Origin: Rhodobacteraceae bacterium IMCC1909
GTDB taxonomy: Bacteria; Pseudomonadota; Alphaproteobacteria; Rhodobacterales; Rhodobacteraceae
Length of the DNA: 64,000 nt
Assembly (NCBI GenBank): GCA_030704425.1
Contig: JAPDHM010000002.1
Span: 1,054,001 to 1,118,000, forward strand
Direction of reading: 5' to 3'
Shown: positions 55,134-63,905 of the stretch, piece after piece
How positions within the stretch are numbered: position 1 is the first letter of the stretch
How the letters are laid out: every line of letters starts with the position of its first letter
Notes under the pieces: model-generated
What the model was told of the DNA's origin: nothing
What the model saw: only the letters and a program-made list of their open reading frames with translations
The model's database searches: none
Translations under genes and position numbers: made by a program

Positions 55134-56371
55134 ATCTGTTCATCCTGCAAAGGGGTTTTGATCAGCAAGCCAATCGCAACCAGTTTTAGTACAAGCGGGC
55201 AAACCGCGTAGAGCAAAGTAAGGGCCCAAAGGGCTTGCGCGGTTTGTTCCTGGGCCGTGGCGTCGAATCCTGTCCCGTCTAGAATTGGAAATATAGTTAT
55301 GGCGGCTGCGGCCAGGGTCAACTTGCTCATCAAAGCCCACAGCCCGAAACCTTGCCCCCCGCGCGGGGCAATAATGGATAATCGTTGCGCGAAGGCCGCT
55401 GGTAAAAGTGTCAAATCAGCGCCGATGCTGGCACCCGAGGCGATGCAGACCAGGGCAAAATAAGCCACATCTCCGCTGCGCAAGAATGCCGCCAGGGCAA
55501 AGACGACGACCGCCAAGCTCATGGCCCAAATCAAGCATCGGCGCGTGCCAAATCGTTGGGCGGCTTTGGCCCAAACCGGGGCTGAGCCAGCGGCTGAGAG
55601 GAAGAAGACCAGCAGTAATCCACCAGCCCAAGCGCCAGCTTGCAGCCGATGGGTGACAAAAAATAAAAACAGCGTTGAGGTAACGGCCACGGGCATTGCA
55701 TTGACGAAGGCGAGGATCAACAAGCGGCGTGTCAGGTGATCTTGCCAGATGAATGCGAAGTTGGACGGTGCACGGGGTGCAGCGCCGCCCCATTGATGTC
55801 GCATCATCCAAGAGGCCAGAAGCCCGCAACCGGCAAACCCAAGGGTAAAGCCCACCATAGGCGAGGCGCTCCAGAGCATGAGCAAGGTTGGCGCGACAGC
55901 TGCCAAGCAAATCCCAATGAGCCCGCCAGTCTCGCGCCAAGCCGCCAGTTGCATATGCCCCCCAGGCAGATGAGAGGCCGCTGAAATACCCTGGGCATAG
56001 AAATTTATCGTCAGAAAGCTAAAGGCGCTGAACAGCCCGGTCATGGACAGGGCGAACCACAGCAAAGGCGCGGTGCGCGGCGGGATGGCAAATAGCAAGA
56101 TCAAAGATCCGATCAATATGAAAACTGCAAAACCGATCCAAAACCCGCGTTCGCGGCCCAACCGTTCAGACATCCAACCAAATAGCGGATCTTGCACAGC
56201 ATCCAGCAGGCGCAACCAGAACAGAACCGCCGCAATGGCCGTCAATCCCGTACCATAGTTTTGCGCATAGAAAGTGGGAGCGAAGATATAGATGGGAATG
56301 CCAGTGGCGGCCAAAAAACCTGCGAAAACCGCAAAGGCCGGCAGAGCCGGATGGCTGGCGCTGGCGGTCAT
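55130..56371 (-). CDS. MFS transporter, GPH (sugar:cation symporter)-like
   Basis: 413-residue integral membrane protein with about 12 helices. The GPH-like loop LRLLDAVQDPLFGWMSERLGRERGFWIG after the second helix contains the conserved D-x2-DP pattern. Relatives carry sugars, but some, such as the MFSD2-type proteins, move lysophospholipids. A lipid substrate would fit this operon, as inference only. It overlaps its neighbours by 4 bp on both sides. Confidence 0.88.
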   Translation of the reverse strand: MTASASHPALPAFAVFAGFLAATGIPIYIFAPTFYAQNYGTGLTAIAAVLFWLRLLDAVQDPLFGWMSERLGRERGFWIGFAVFILIGSLILLFAIPPRTAPLLWFALSMTGLFSAFSFLTINFYAQGISAASHLPGGHMQLAAWRETGGLIGICLAAVAPTLLMLWSASPMVGFTLGFAGCGLLASWMMRHQWGGAAPRAPSNFAFIWQDHLTRRLLILAFVNAMPVAVTSTLFLFFVTHRLQAGAWAGGLLLVFFLSAAGSAPVWAKAAQRFGTRRCLIWAMSLAVVVFALAAFLRSGDVAYFALVCIASGASIGADLTLLPAAFAQRLSIIAPRGGQGFGLWALMSKLTLAAAAITIFPILDGTGFDATAQEQTAQALWALTLLYAVCPLVLKLVAIGLLIKTPLQDEQI

Positions 56372-57123
56372 CGGCTTATGTCGCTTTGTGGGGCCTCTGG
56401 ACAGGGGCGAAACCGCGCCTTACGCAGCCATAGCTTTATCGCCTGCCAATGAATCAATGCCAACACCCGGCGAGATCCGAGAGGGCGCCGCAGAAACCCA
56501 CCCAGGATTGAGGCATTGGACAGGGGTTGGCGTGGTCCAACCAGCGTTGCAATCAGACCACCGCCCGCCCGCAGATATTCAATCGAAATTCCGATGCGCT
56601 CAGCGCGAATGTCAAATTGAAACCTGTAATCGCCCTTGACGGGCTGAAACGGGGAGACATGAAATATTTTTTGAGCGCCCAATGTGTCTTGGGCCGAGAT
56701 GGGGGAGAGATCATCTTTGTAGCAAAGGTAGCTGTGCCTTTGACCGAAGGTGTTGCTGACCTCGGCAATCACCACGCGCAGCCTGTCTTGTGTATCCAAG
56801 CAGAGCCAGAAGCTCACTGGATTGAAGACATGACCGAGCAGGCGCGGTTGCGCCAAAAGCAAAATACGCTCCTGACCTGGTAGATTTTCCGCTTTCAACA
56901 CATCGCGCGCCCAAGTCAGACCACGTCCCTCTTTGGGCGCGCCGCCATGGTCGCTGTCAAACAGGCTCATCAGATTGAACTGATTGCGCGAAAAAAGCGT
57001 CGGCAAGGGACGTTCTGCGGCCAAATCAATCAGCACATAATCTATCGAATACCGAAAGGCATTGGACACGGGCCCTTTGCGCCCGTGATAGGTATGCGCC
57101 TTGATATGGTCGAGGCAGGTCAT
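56368..57123 (-). CDS. DUF1365 domain-containing protein, candidate furan-fatty-acid gene
   Basis: 251 residues of the DUF1365 family: KAHTYHGRKGPVSNAFRYSIDYVLIDL at the start, LLAQPRLLGHVFNPVSFWLC in the middle, and FHVSPFQPVKGDYRFQF later. The family always accompanies the adjacent flavoprotein and often a cyclopropane-fatty-acid-synthase-like enzyme. From memory, in R. sphaeroides the corresponding sigma-E-controlled gene belongs to the furan fatty acid pathway (UfaO/UfaD); which name falls on which gene should be checked. 4-bp overlaps on both sides show coupling. Confidence 0.87.
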   Translation of the reverse strand: MTCLDHIKAHTYHGRKGPVSNAFRYSIDYVLIDLAAERPLPTLFSRNQFNLMSLFDSDHGGAPKEGRGLTWARDVLKAENLPGQERILLLAQPRLLGHVFNPVSFWLCLDTQDRLRVVIAEVSNTFGQRHSYLCYKDDLSPISAQDTLGAQKIFHVSPFQPVKGDYRFQFDIRAERIGISIEYLRAGGGLIATLVGPRQPLSNASILGGFLRRPLGSRRVLALIHWQAIKLWLRKARFRPCPEAPQSDISR

Positions 57124-58421
57124 TCAGCGGCGGCCAAAATGGTCGCTTTTTGCGCCATCAACCGACGGGCCGCTTCGATGCCTGTGGCCAGCCCATCTTC
57201 GTGAAAGCCATTGCGCATCCAAGCGCCGCAAAACCAGGTATGATTTGCCCCGTTGATGTCGCTGACAATCTGTTGCGCCTTCAAAGCGGCGGTGTCAAAG
57301 ACCGGATGGTGAAAGGTGCATTGATCATAAATCAAGGCCGGATCAATATTGCGCTGGGTATTCAAGGTGACGAAGCAGGGGTCATCTTTAGACAGGCTTT
57401 GAAGGCGGTTGATCCAATAGGTCAGATCAATACGGTCGGATTGACGATCTTTGTCTTCCGTATAAACCCAGGACGCCCAGGCCGCCTTGCGTTTGGGCAT
57501 GATGGAGCAGTCCCCATGCAGCACCATCTCATTGGGCTGATATTTCACCGCGCTTAAGGCCTTGTGTTCAAGACTGTTGGTATCGCTGAGCATTGCAAGC
57601 GTAATGTCAGAATGTGTGGCGAAAATCACCTCATCGAAGGCCTCAACACTGCCATCGGTCATCCGCAGCTCAATCCCCAAAGGATTGCGGCGGACTTGCG
57701 CCACGGGGCTCGACAGGCGAATGTCAACATTGGCCCGCGTCAAGGCGCCTTGCAGGCGGCCTACATATTCGCGCGAGCCGCCGCGCACCGTGCGCCATTG
57801 GTGTTGCCCACCGGCACCGAGCAGGGCGTGGTTTTTCATGAAATTGATCATGGCCTGCGCTGGGAAATCAAGGATTTGCGTGATGGGTGTGGACCAAATT
57901 GCGCCGGTGAAGGGTGTAAGGTAATAATCGCGAAACCAATCCCCAAGCTGCCATTTTGTGACCAATTCACCGATGGCAATCGTAGGATCAATCACTTCGC
58001 TATTGGCGCGTTTGTTGAATTTTAAGATGTCCCGGATCATGCCGTAAAATTTTGGCCGGATGATGTTTCGCGGTTGGGCAAATACTGCTGTAGGGGCTAG
58101 GAGCCCATATTCTAACCATCCACCATCAATGGATGCGCCGAAACTCATATCTGAGTCCATCACGGGCACGTCCAGCTCTTTAAAAAGGCGAATTAAATGT
58201 GGGTAATTCACGTCATTAAAAACCAAAAATCCAGTATCCACTGGTAAATCGCCGTTCTTACCGGCCATTACGGTCCGCGCATGGCCGCCGAGCTTTGGGC
58301 CGGATTCGAACAGAACCACTTGATGCGCGTGGCGCAATTCATAGGCTGCCCCCATGCCCGAAATGCCACCACCAATCACAGCAATGCGTTTAGCGCCCAA
58401 AGGGGCAGTCTCAAATGGCAT
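57120..58421 (-). CDS. Flavin amine-oxidase-like protein, candidate fatty-acid-modifying enzyme
   Basis: 433-residue FAD protein, first gene of the operon. The FAD motif is RIAVIGGGISGMGAAYEL with ESGPKLGGHARTV; DTGFLVFNDVNYPHLIRLF and a C-terminal TWFCGAWMRNGFHEDGLATG mark the group often annotated as cyclopropane-fatty-acid-associated NAD/FAD-dependent oxidoreductase. In R. sphaeroides the homologue beside rpoE is a sigma-E target tied to modification of unsaturated phospholipid chains. A sigma-E-like promoter lies 28-57 bp before its ATG. Confidence 0.88.
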   Translation of the reverse strand: MPFETAPLGAKRIAVIGGGISGMGAAYELRHAHQVVLFESGPKLGGHARTVMAGKNGDLPVDTGFLVFNDVNYPHLIRLFKELDVPVMDSDMSFGASIDGGWLEYGLLAPTAVFAQPRNIIRPKFYGMIRDILKFNKRANSEVIDPTIAIGELVTKWQLGDWFRDYYLTPFTGAIWSTPITQILDFPAQAMINFMKNHALLGAGGQHQWRTVRGGSREYVGRLQGALTRANVDIRLSSPVAQVRRNPLGIELRMTDGSVEAFDEVIFATHSDITLAMLSDTNSLEHKALSAVKYQPNEMVLHGDCSIMPKRKAAWASWVYTEDKDRQSDRIDLTYWINRLQSLSKDDPCFVTLNTQRNIDPALIYDQCTFHHPVFDTAALKAQQIVSDINGANHTWFCGAWMRNGFHEDGLATGIEAARRLMAQKATILAAAE

Positions 58422-58448
58422 AGGCGTATCCTCTAATGTTACTTGAAG

Positions 58449-58478
58449 TTTTTACGCGGAACGCGTGGATTTGGATTA
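58449..58478 (-). promoter_or_regulatory. Sigma-E-type promoter of the five-gene operon
   Basis: On the minus strand TAATCC, an 18-bp spacer and TAAAAA. The -35 differs by one base from the TGATCC on the opposite side, the spacing is identical, and the ATG at 58421 follows about 20 nt after the expected start point. R. sphaeroides sigma-E promoters use TGATCC at -35 with this kind of spacing; activity here is inferred. Confidence 0.6.
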
Positions 58479-58502
58479 CTTTTAAAACCTTCACGTTTTC
58501 TT

Positions 58503-58532
58503 TGATCCAAATTGTTTGATACTGCGTATGTA
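58503..58532 (+). promoter_or_regulatory. Sigma-E-type autoregulatory promoter of rpoE-chrR
   Basis: TGATCC at 58503-58508, an 18-bp spacer and TATGTA at 58527-58532. The -35 is a perfect match to the group IV sigma-E hexamer. Transcription should begin near 58540, which rules out translation from the TTG and first two ATGs that lie inside the promoter. Confidence 0.68.
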
Positions 58533-58542
58533 CAACATGGGA

Positions 58543-59193
58543 ATGAATTTGGATATAGTGCAAGAAACGGGTGCATCTAGTCGTCAGCTGGCTTATGCTG
58601 TATTTAATTCAAATGCACTTGACGATCAGAAGGCAAATTTTTCCGCCGTGACACAAACCATCCCAAAAAATATATGGGTTGATAATCTGAAGCGTATTCA
58701 GACAGACCAAGACCAGCAGGCCTTTGCTGAACTCTTCGGATATTTTGCGCCGCGGGTGAAAGCGTTTTTGATGAAATCAGGCGCATCGCCGGGCATGGCA
58801 GAAGATTGCACGCAGGAGGTTATGGCCACCCTCTGGCACAAAGCACATCTCTTTGACCCCAGCCGAGCCAGCGTGTCCACTTGGATCTTTACCATCGCCC
58901 GCAACAAAAACATCGACGCGTTGCGCAAGCAACGACGCCCCGAACCCGAGGAGCTGACCTGGGGTCCTGAAGCGGAGCCGGAAGCCTCTGACGTTTTAGT
59001 GATGCAACAAGAATCAGACCAGTTGAGCCAAGCCATGAAAGCCTTGCCCGGCCAGCAGCGTGAATTGATTGAAAAAGCCTACTTTGGCGACCTCAGTCAT
59101 GGCCAAATTGCTGCTGAAACCGGTCTGCCCCTTGGCACAATCAAATCGCGCCTTAGATTGGCCTTATCGAAACTTCGCCAGACGATGAAATGA
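58543..59193 (+). CDS. rpoE: ECF sigma factor RpoE (singlet-oxygen response)
   Basis: Group IV sigma factor of the RpoE-ChrR system. Region 2 runs AFAELFGYFAPRVKAFLMKSG, MAEDCTQEVMATLWHKAHLFDPSRASVSTWIFTIARNKNIDALRK; region 4 has IEKAYFGDLSHGQIAAETGLPLGTIKSRLRLALSKLR. It is very close to the R. sphaeroides protein. The start is uncertain: family similarity begins around base 58650, where an in-frame GTG (58648) would give the usual ~180 residues. The ATG at 58543 adds 35 residues and sits almost at the expected transcription start. The stop overlaps the chrR ATG by 4 bp. Confidence 0.92.
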   Translation: MNLDIVQETGASSRQLAYAVFNSNALDDQKANFSAVTQTIPKNIWVDNLKRIQTDQDQQAFAELFGYFAPRVKAFLMKSGASPGMAEDCTQEVMATLWHKAHLFDPSRASVSTWIFTIARNKNIDALRKQRRPEPEELTWGPEAEPEASDVLVMQQESDQLSQAMKALPGQQRELIEKAYFGDLSHGQIAAETGLPLGTIKSRLRLALSKLRQTMK

Positions 59194-59840
59194 ACACAAT
59201 GAACAAGATTACTCACCACCTTTCAGACCAACTGTTGCTTGGCTATGCTGCAGGCTCTTTGCCGGAGGCTTTTAACCTGGTTGTCGCCACGCATTTGTCG
59301 ATGTGTGACGAATGCCGCGCGGCTGCGCAAAGTTTCGATTCTATTGGTGGTGCGCTTTTGCAAGCGCAGCCCACAGAAAATTTGGGTAACGCGGCCTTGG
59401 CCAAGACTATGGCCTTGATTGCCAAAGGGCCAAAAGCCACGGTGTCTAAGCCTGTTGGCAGCGATGTGCCAGATCCCTTGAGCGCCTACATTGGCGGTGG
59501 TTTGAGTGATGTAAAATGGCGGCCCATTGGTCTAGGTGTGCGGCAGGCTGTGTTGAAAACCTCTCACGTCGCAACAGCGCGTTTGCTCTACATTCCCTCG
59601 GGAGCGGCTGTGCCGGATCACGGGCACCGCGGCACAGAGCTGACACTCGTACTACAGGGTGCGTTTCGTGATGAAACTGCGCGCTTTGCGGCCGGTGATG
59701 TTGAAGTGGCCGATGAGGATTTGCACCACAAGCCTGTCGCTGAGATTGGTCATGATTGTATCTGCCTTGCCGCCACCGACGCCCCGCTGCGGTTTAGCGC
59801 TTGGATTCCGCGGGTGGCGCAATCTGTGTTCCGGCTATAG
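59190..59840 (+). CDS. chrR: ChrR zinc-binding anti-sigma factor
   Basis: 216-residue cytoplasmic anti-sigma factor that holds RpoE until singlet oxygen is sensed. The N-terminal zinc site is complete: His9 or His10, then His35-x3-Cys39-x2-Cys42 in ATHLSMCDEC. The C-terminal cupin (about 105-216) keeps its metal ligands His144, His146, Glu150 (PDHGHRGTE) and His179/180, and ends DCICLAATDAPLRF as in R. sphaeroides ChrR. Translationally coupled to rpoE. The convergent rmuC gene overlaps its 3' end by 6 bp. Confidence 0.94.
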   Translation: MNTMNKITHHLSDQLLLGYAAGSLPEAFNLVVATHLSMCDECRAAAQSFDSIGGALLQAQPTENLGNAALAKTMALIAKGPKATVSKPVGSDVPDPLSAYIGGGLSDVKWRPIGLGVRQAVLKTSHVATARLLYIPSGAAVPDHGHRGTELTLVLQGAFRDETARFAAGDVEVADEDLHHKPVAEIGHDCICLAATDAPLRFSAWIPRVAQSVFRL

Positions 59841-60974
59841 TTTCGGCAGGGGCGCAACTGGATCAATCGCTTCGATCTCTTCAAAATCGAAATTGTCCAA
59901 TTTATGCGCGCGCTTCCCGGCGCGTTCTGCGGCTGTGCTGATGCCTTCGATGTCTTTGCGCGCTTGGTTGAAATGGGTGTTGAGTTTATCTACCCGGTCC
60001 ACCACCAGCTCGACATCCCGATGCAATTGCCGCAATGCGGTGCGAATGGCGCCGGCTTGTTCACGCATCCGCGCATCTTTGAGGATCGCCCGCATCGTGT
60101 TCAAAGTGGCCATGCAGGTGGTGGGGGAGACAATCCATACGCGCGCTTCAAACCCTTCACGGATCAACTCGGGGAAATTTGAGTGCAATTCGGCATAGAC
60201 CGCCTCTGAGGGCAAAAACATGATCGCCCCGTCAGCGGTTTCGCCTTCGATAATATATTTCTCGGAAATGGCCTTGATATGTGCTTTCACAGAGGTGCGC
60301 ATAAATTTGACCGCACCTCTTATGTCCAGCTCGGTCTTGGCGTTGCGCAGGGCCTCATAGGCCTCAAGTGGGAACTTGCTGTCTATGACAATTGGGCCCG
60401 GTGGATTGGGCAGGTGGATCAAGCAATCGGCACGCTTGCTATTGGATAGGGTGGCCTGCCAAGCATAGGCGTCGGACGGCAGGGCCTTGCTGACGATCTC
60501 TTGCAGTTGGATTTCACCAAAGGCGCCGCGGGTCTGCTTATTGGCCAGAATATCTTGCAGGCTGAGCACGTCACCGGAAAGTTTTTGGATATTGTCCTGA
60601 GCCTTGTCGATTGTGACCAAACGCTGTTGTAATTCGCCCAATGAATTGGCGGTGGTCTTGGCATTTGTGGTCAGGTTGAGCGTCATTTGTTCCTGAACCG
60701 CAGCTAAGCGAGCTTCCATCAATTTGAGCATATTGTTTTGTTGTGCGGCCTGTGCCTCTGAGACATGGGTCAGGCCACCGGCCAATTGTTGTTGCCCTTC
60801 GCCAATGGTTTGCACTCTTTGGTTGAGATATTCCATTTGGTTTGTCAAAGGCGCTGTTGCTTGTGCCGCGCGTCCCGCGGCGCGGGCCACCATCAAAAGC
60901 AAAATCATGACCACAAGGGCAAAACCGCCAGCGGCCATCATTAAGATTAAGGTAATTTCAGGTGTGACTATCAT
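59835..60974 (-). CDS. rmuC: DNA recombination protein RmuC
   Basis: 379 residues. One N-terminal membrane helix (ILMMAAGGFALVVMILLLMVA) is followed by a coiled-coil region (about 40-150) and the RmuC nuclease-like domain: RGAFGEIQLQEIVSKALP, VIDSKFPLEAYEAL, GAIMFLPSEAVYAEL and VSPTTCMATLNTMRAI. RmuC limits DNA rearrangements in E. coli. Its start overlaps the mutL stop by 4 bp, so the two DNA-maintenance genes are cotranscribed. Confidence 0.92.
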   Translation of the reverse strand: MIVTPEITLILMMAAGGFALVVMILLLMVARAAGRAAQATAPLTNQMEYLNQRVQTIGEGQQQLAGGLTHVSEAQAAQQNNMLKLMEARLAAVQEQMTLNLTTNAKTTANSLGELQQRLVTIDKAQDNIQKLSGDVLSLQDILANKQTRGAFGEIQLQEIVSKALPSDAYAWQATLSNSKRADCLIHLPNPPGPIVIDSKFPLEAYEALRNAKTELDIRGAVKFMRTSVKAHIKAISEKYIIEGETADGAIMFLPSEAVYAELHSNFPELIREGFEARVWIVSPTTCMATLNTMRAILKDARMREQAGAIRTALRQLHRDVELVVDRVDKLNTHFNQARKDIEGISTAAERAGKRAHKLDNFDFEEIEAIDPVAPLPKL

Positions 60975-62782
60975 GTGCGTCCAAACAACTTTTCAATATC
61001 GGTCATAGCCAAACTGACATAGGTGGGGCGACCGTGGTTGCATTGGCCTGAGTGTGGGGTCGCTTCCATTTCGCGCAACAGCGCATTCATCTCTTCGGCT
61101 TGCATCCGGCGGCCTGTGCGGACCGAGCCATGGCAGGCCACGCGGCTCAAAATCGCATCCAGCTGTGCTTGCAAGCTTTGATGCGTGCCGCCGTCCGACA
61201 GCTCGTCAACGATATCCAAAACCAACCGCTGCACATCTACATGGCCCAAAAGGGCAGGCACGGATTGCACAGCAACCGCGCCTTGGCCAAAGGGTTCAAT
61301 GCTGAGACCCATCTGCGTCAAGGTTTCATTTTGCTCCATCAGAAGGGCTATATCGCCGTCAGACAGGCTGATCACTTCTGGAATCAATAGCGCTTGCGCG
61401 CGCACGCCGGTTTCTGCCATCTGGGCTTTGAGTTTTTCATAGACCAAACGCTCATGGGCGGCGTGAGCATCCACGATGACCAAGCCGTCTTCAGTCTGTG
61501 AGAGGATGTAGTTTTCATGCAATTGCGCCCGCGCTGCGCCTAAGGGACGGTGCTGGGCCTCAAGCTGTGGTGCTTCTTCCATCCGTGCCGAAGGCTGGGG
61601 ATCAAACATGGTGGCGGTCTCAGCCAGACCGGAATATCCCGGCGCATTGCGGGGGCGATCCATCTGGTAGATACGAGGTTGGCTCGGTGTTTCGGGTGTA
61701 AAAGCGCTCAGGGCTGCACTGGATACGGTGGTAGAGGCACGATGTCCCGCCTCGGCCAGCGCGTGACGCAGACCGGAAACAATCAGGCCGCGCACCATGG
61801 CTGGCTCGCGAAACCGCACTTCTGATTTCGCAGGATGCACATTGACATCCACCAGTGTCGGATCACATTCCACGAATAGTGCCACCGCCGGGTGACGATC
61901 GCGCGATAGAAAATCTGCATAGGCTCCGCGCAATGCGCCGAGCAGCAATTTGTCTCGCACTGGACGGCCATTCACGAAGAGATACTGCGCTACGGCGGCC
62001 CCACGCGAATAGGTCGGAAGGCCCGCAAAGCCCGTGAGTCTCACCCCATCGCGTTGCGCATCGACGGGAATGGCGTTGTCGACAAAATCTCGACCCATGA
62101 TCTGCCCCAAGCGCCCACGGAGCGCGGAAAACATATCGCCCTGCTCGGCCTGAACTTGGAAGACCATCCGGTCCGTGCCGGTGTCGCGCAGTGAGAAGGC
62201 AATTGCCGGCTCTGCCATGGCCAAACGCTTGACCACATCGGTGATGGCTTGCGCCTCGGCGCGATCAGACCGCAGAAATTTGAGGCGGGCGGGCGTGGCG
62301 TAAAAGAGATCTCGCAGGGTTGCACGGGTTCCGGGCTGCATCGGGGCTGGGCGCACGGGGCTGAGCTTGCCACCCATAACCCGCAATTCAGCGCCCGAGC
62401 CTGTTGCCGTACGGCTTGTCAATGTCAGCTTGCCCACCGCGCCCAAAGAGGGAAGAGCTTCGCCTCTGAAGCCAAAACTTTGGATATTGAGCAAATCTGA
62501 GCCGTCAATTTTGCTGGTGGCATGCCGTGACATGGCCAAAGTTAGGTCCTCGGCTGTAATGCCACAGCCGTTGTCGGTGACCTGTATCAAACGCTTGCCG
62601 CCGTCGGCATATTCCACGTCGATCCGTGAGGCGCCGGCATCAATGGCGTTTTCCACCAACTCTTTGATGGCAGAGGCCGGGCGCTCGACAACTTCACCCG
62701 CTGCAATTTGATTGATTGCAGTTTCATTCAATTGCCGAATGATGGGTTGGCTTTGGCTTATATTGGGGTCAGGTTTGAGCAT
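60971..62782 (-). CDS. mutL: DNA mismatch repair protein MutL
   Basis: 603-residue mismatch-repair ATPase and nicking endonuclease. GHKL motifs are intact: INQIAAGEVVERPASAIKELVENAIDAG, VTDNGCGI and SFGFRGEALPSLGAVGKL. The C-terminal endonuclease motif reads DAHAAHERLVYE, which fits D-x-HA-x2-E-x4-E, and CNHGRPT is near the end. The protein should therefore nick strands itself, in a lineage without MutH. Confidence 0.95.
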   Translation of the reverse strand: MLKPDPNISQSQPIIRQLNETAINQIAAGEVVERPASAIKELVENAIDAGASRIDVEYADGGKRLIQVTDNGCGITAEDLTLAMSRHATSKIDGSDLLNIQSFGFRGEALPSLGAVGKLTLTSRTATGSGAELRVMGGKLSPVRPAPMQPGTRATLRDLFYATPARLKFLRSDRAEAQAITDVVKRLAMAEPAIAFSLRDTGTDRMVFQVQAEQGDMFSALRGRLGQIMGRDFVDNAIPVDAQRDGVRLTGFAGLPTYSRGAAVAQYLFVNGRPVRDKLLLGALRGAYADFLSRDRHPAVALFVECDPTLVDVNVHPAKSEVRFREPAMVRGLIVSGLRHALAEAGHRASTTVSSAALSAFTPETPSQPRIYQMDRPRNAPGYSGLAETATMFDPQPSARMEEAPQLEAQHRPLGAARAQLHENYILSQTEDGLVIVDAHAAHERLVYEKLKAQMAETGVRAQALLIPEVISLSDGDIALLMEQNETLTQMGLSIEPFGQGAVAVQSVPALLGHVDVQRLVLDIVDELSDGGTHQSLQAQLDAILSRVACHGSVRTGRRMQAEEMNALLREMEATPHSGQCNHGRPTYVSLAMTDIEKLFGRT

Positions 62783-62816
62783 GCTACAATCTATAGCATG
62801 CTCTCATCCGATTCTG

Positions 62817-63365
62817 CTACTCTTCTGTGAGCTCTGTTGGCTGTCCCAGCACAACAAAATTCAAGGCCTCTGGCTTGAGCAACTGCGCAGCCACGCGGTT
62901 GATTTCAGGCAAAGTGACCGCGTTGAATCTTGCGTTGGGGGTGTTGATGTAATCCAGCCCTAAACCCTGGCGCTGCATACCCACTAGGATCCGGGCAATC
63001 TGTGAATTTCCATCAAACCGCAAGGGGTAGGCGCCGGTCAGATAGGTTTGAGCCGCGTGCAATTCTTCGACGGTGACACCGTCACGGGCCAGCTTGCTCC
63101 ATTCGTCACGAATGACCTCAATAGCGGCGCCAATTCGGCCATTGGCACTGGCCACCTGTCCCAACATCACATCGGCCTGATCCTTGCTGATCAGAACTGT
63201 CGAGATGCCATAGGTGAGCCCACGCTTCTCGCGGACTTCCGCGGTTAGCCGGCTTTCAATGCCACGTCCGCCAGGAATGGTGTTCAGGATAAGGGCCGCA
63301 AAATAATCAGGATGGGCGCGATCAATGCCACTATGTCCAAAAATGGCGACGGATTGCCTTTGCAA
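62817..63365 (-). pseudogene. M16 peptidase-like protein, C-terminal half only
   Basis: 182 codons covering only the C-terminal domain of an M16 family protein normally about 440 residues long: PDYFAALILNTIPGGRGIESRL, VREKRGLTYGIS, YLTGAYPLRFDGN and FVVLGQPTEL. The N-terminal domain is gone, an in-frame TAA precedes, and the frame opens only with TTG at 63365. In relatives two complete M16 genes follow lspA; here the first and half of the second appear deleted in one event, leaving lspA 56 bp upstream. A domain-only product cannot be excluded but is unlikely to be functional. Confidence 0.82.
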
Positions 63366-63421
63366 CTTGTCGGAGGTTGATTATGAAAAATTATCTTTAT
63401 TAATCAGGAAAAAGGGGCAGT

Positions 63422-63904
63422 CTAGGTGGGTGGGTTGGGTTTCTCAGTGTCACTGGCGAAAAGCATCACACCTAAGAGACCGGCAAATATTGCGATATCG
63501 GCAACATTGAACGCGAAGGGATTTTGCAGCCCACAGCAGGTGATGTTGAGAAAATCTGCGACACTGCCATATAGGACTCGATCGATCGCATTGCCCAAAG
63601 CACCGCCAATCACAATACCGGCGCTGATGAGGGCGATGGGGCGTGTTTCGCGGCGCATCCAATAGGTCACAACACCACAAATGCCGAGGGCTATGGCAAT
63701 CAAGATCCAGCGTGTGGCGAGGCCATTGTCGGAAAAGAGACCAAAGTTGATGCCGCTGTTCCAGGCCATATGAAAGTGAATAAAGCCGGGCCAAACGCTA
63801 ATTTGCCCCCGCTCAATCAGGTTCATATAAAACACCACTAGGTATTTCGTAACTTGGTCCAGCGTAAGAACGCTCGCTGCGCTTATGAGTAAGAGTTTTT
63901 GCAT
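63422..63904 (-). CDS. lspA: Lipoprotein signal peptidase II
   Basis: 160-residue inner-membrane aspartyl protease that removes lipoprotein signal peptides after lipidation. Four hydrophobic helices; N-terminal LDQVTKYLVV and AWNSGINFGLF. The catalytic Asp pair lies in GGALGNAIDRVLYGSVADFL and FNVADIAIF. It starts one base after the purH stop. Needed for lipoproteins such as LptE encoded in this window. Confidence 0.94.
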   Translation of the reverse strand: MQKLLLISAASVLTLDQVTKYLVVFYMNLIERGQISVWPGFIHFHMAWNSGINFGLFSDNGLATRWILIAIALGICGVVTYWMRRETRPIALISAGIVIGGALGNAIDRVLYGSVADFLNITCCGLQNPFAFNVADIAIFAGLLGVMLFASDTEKPNPPT

Positions 63905-63905
63905 A

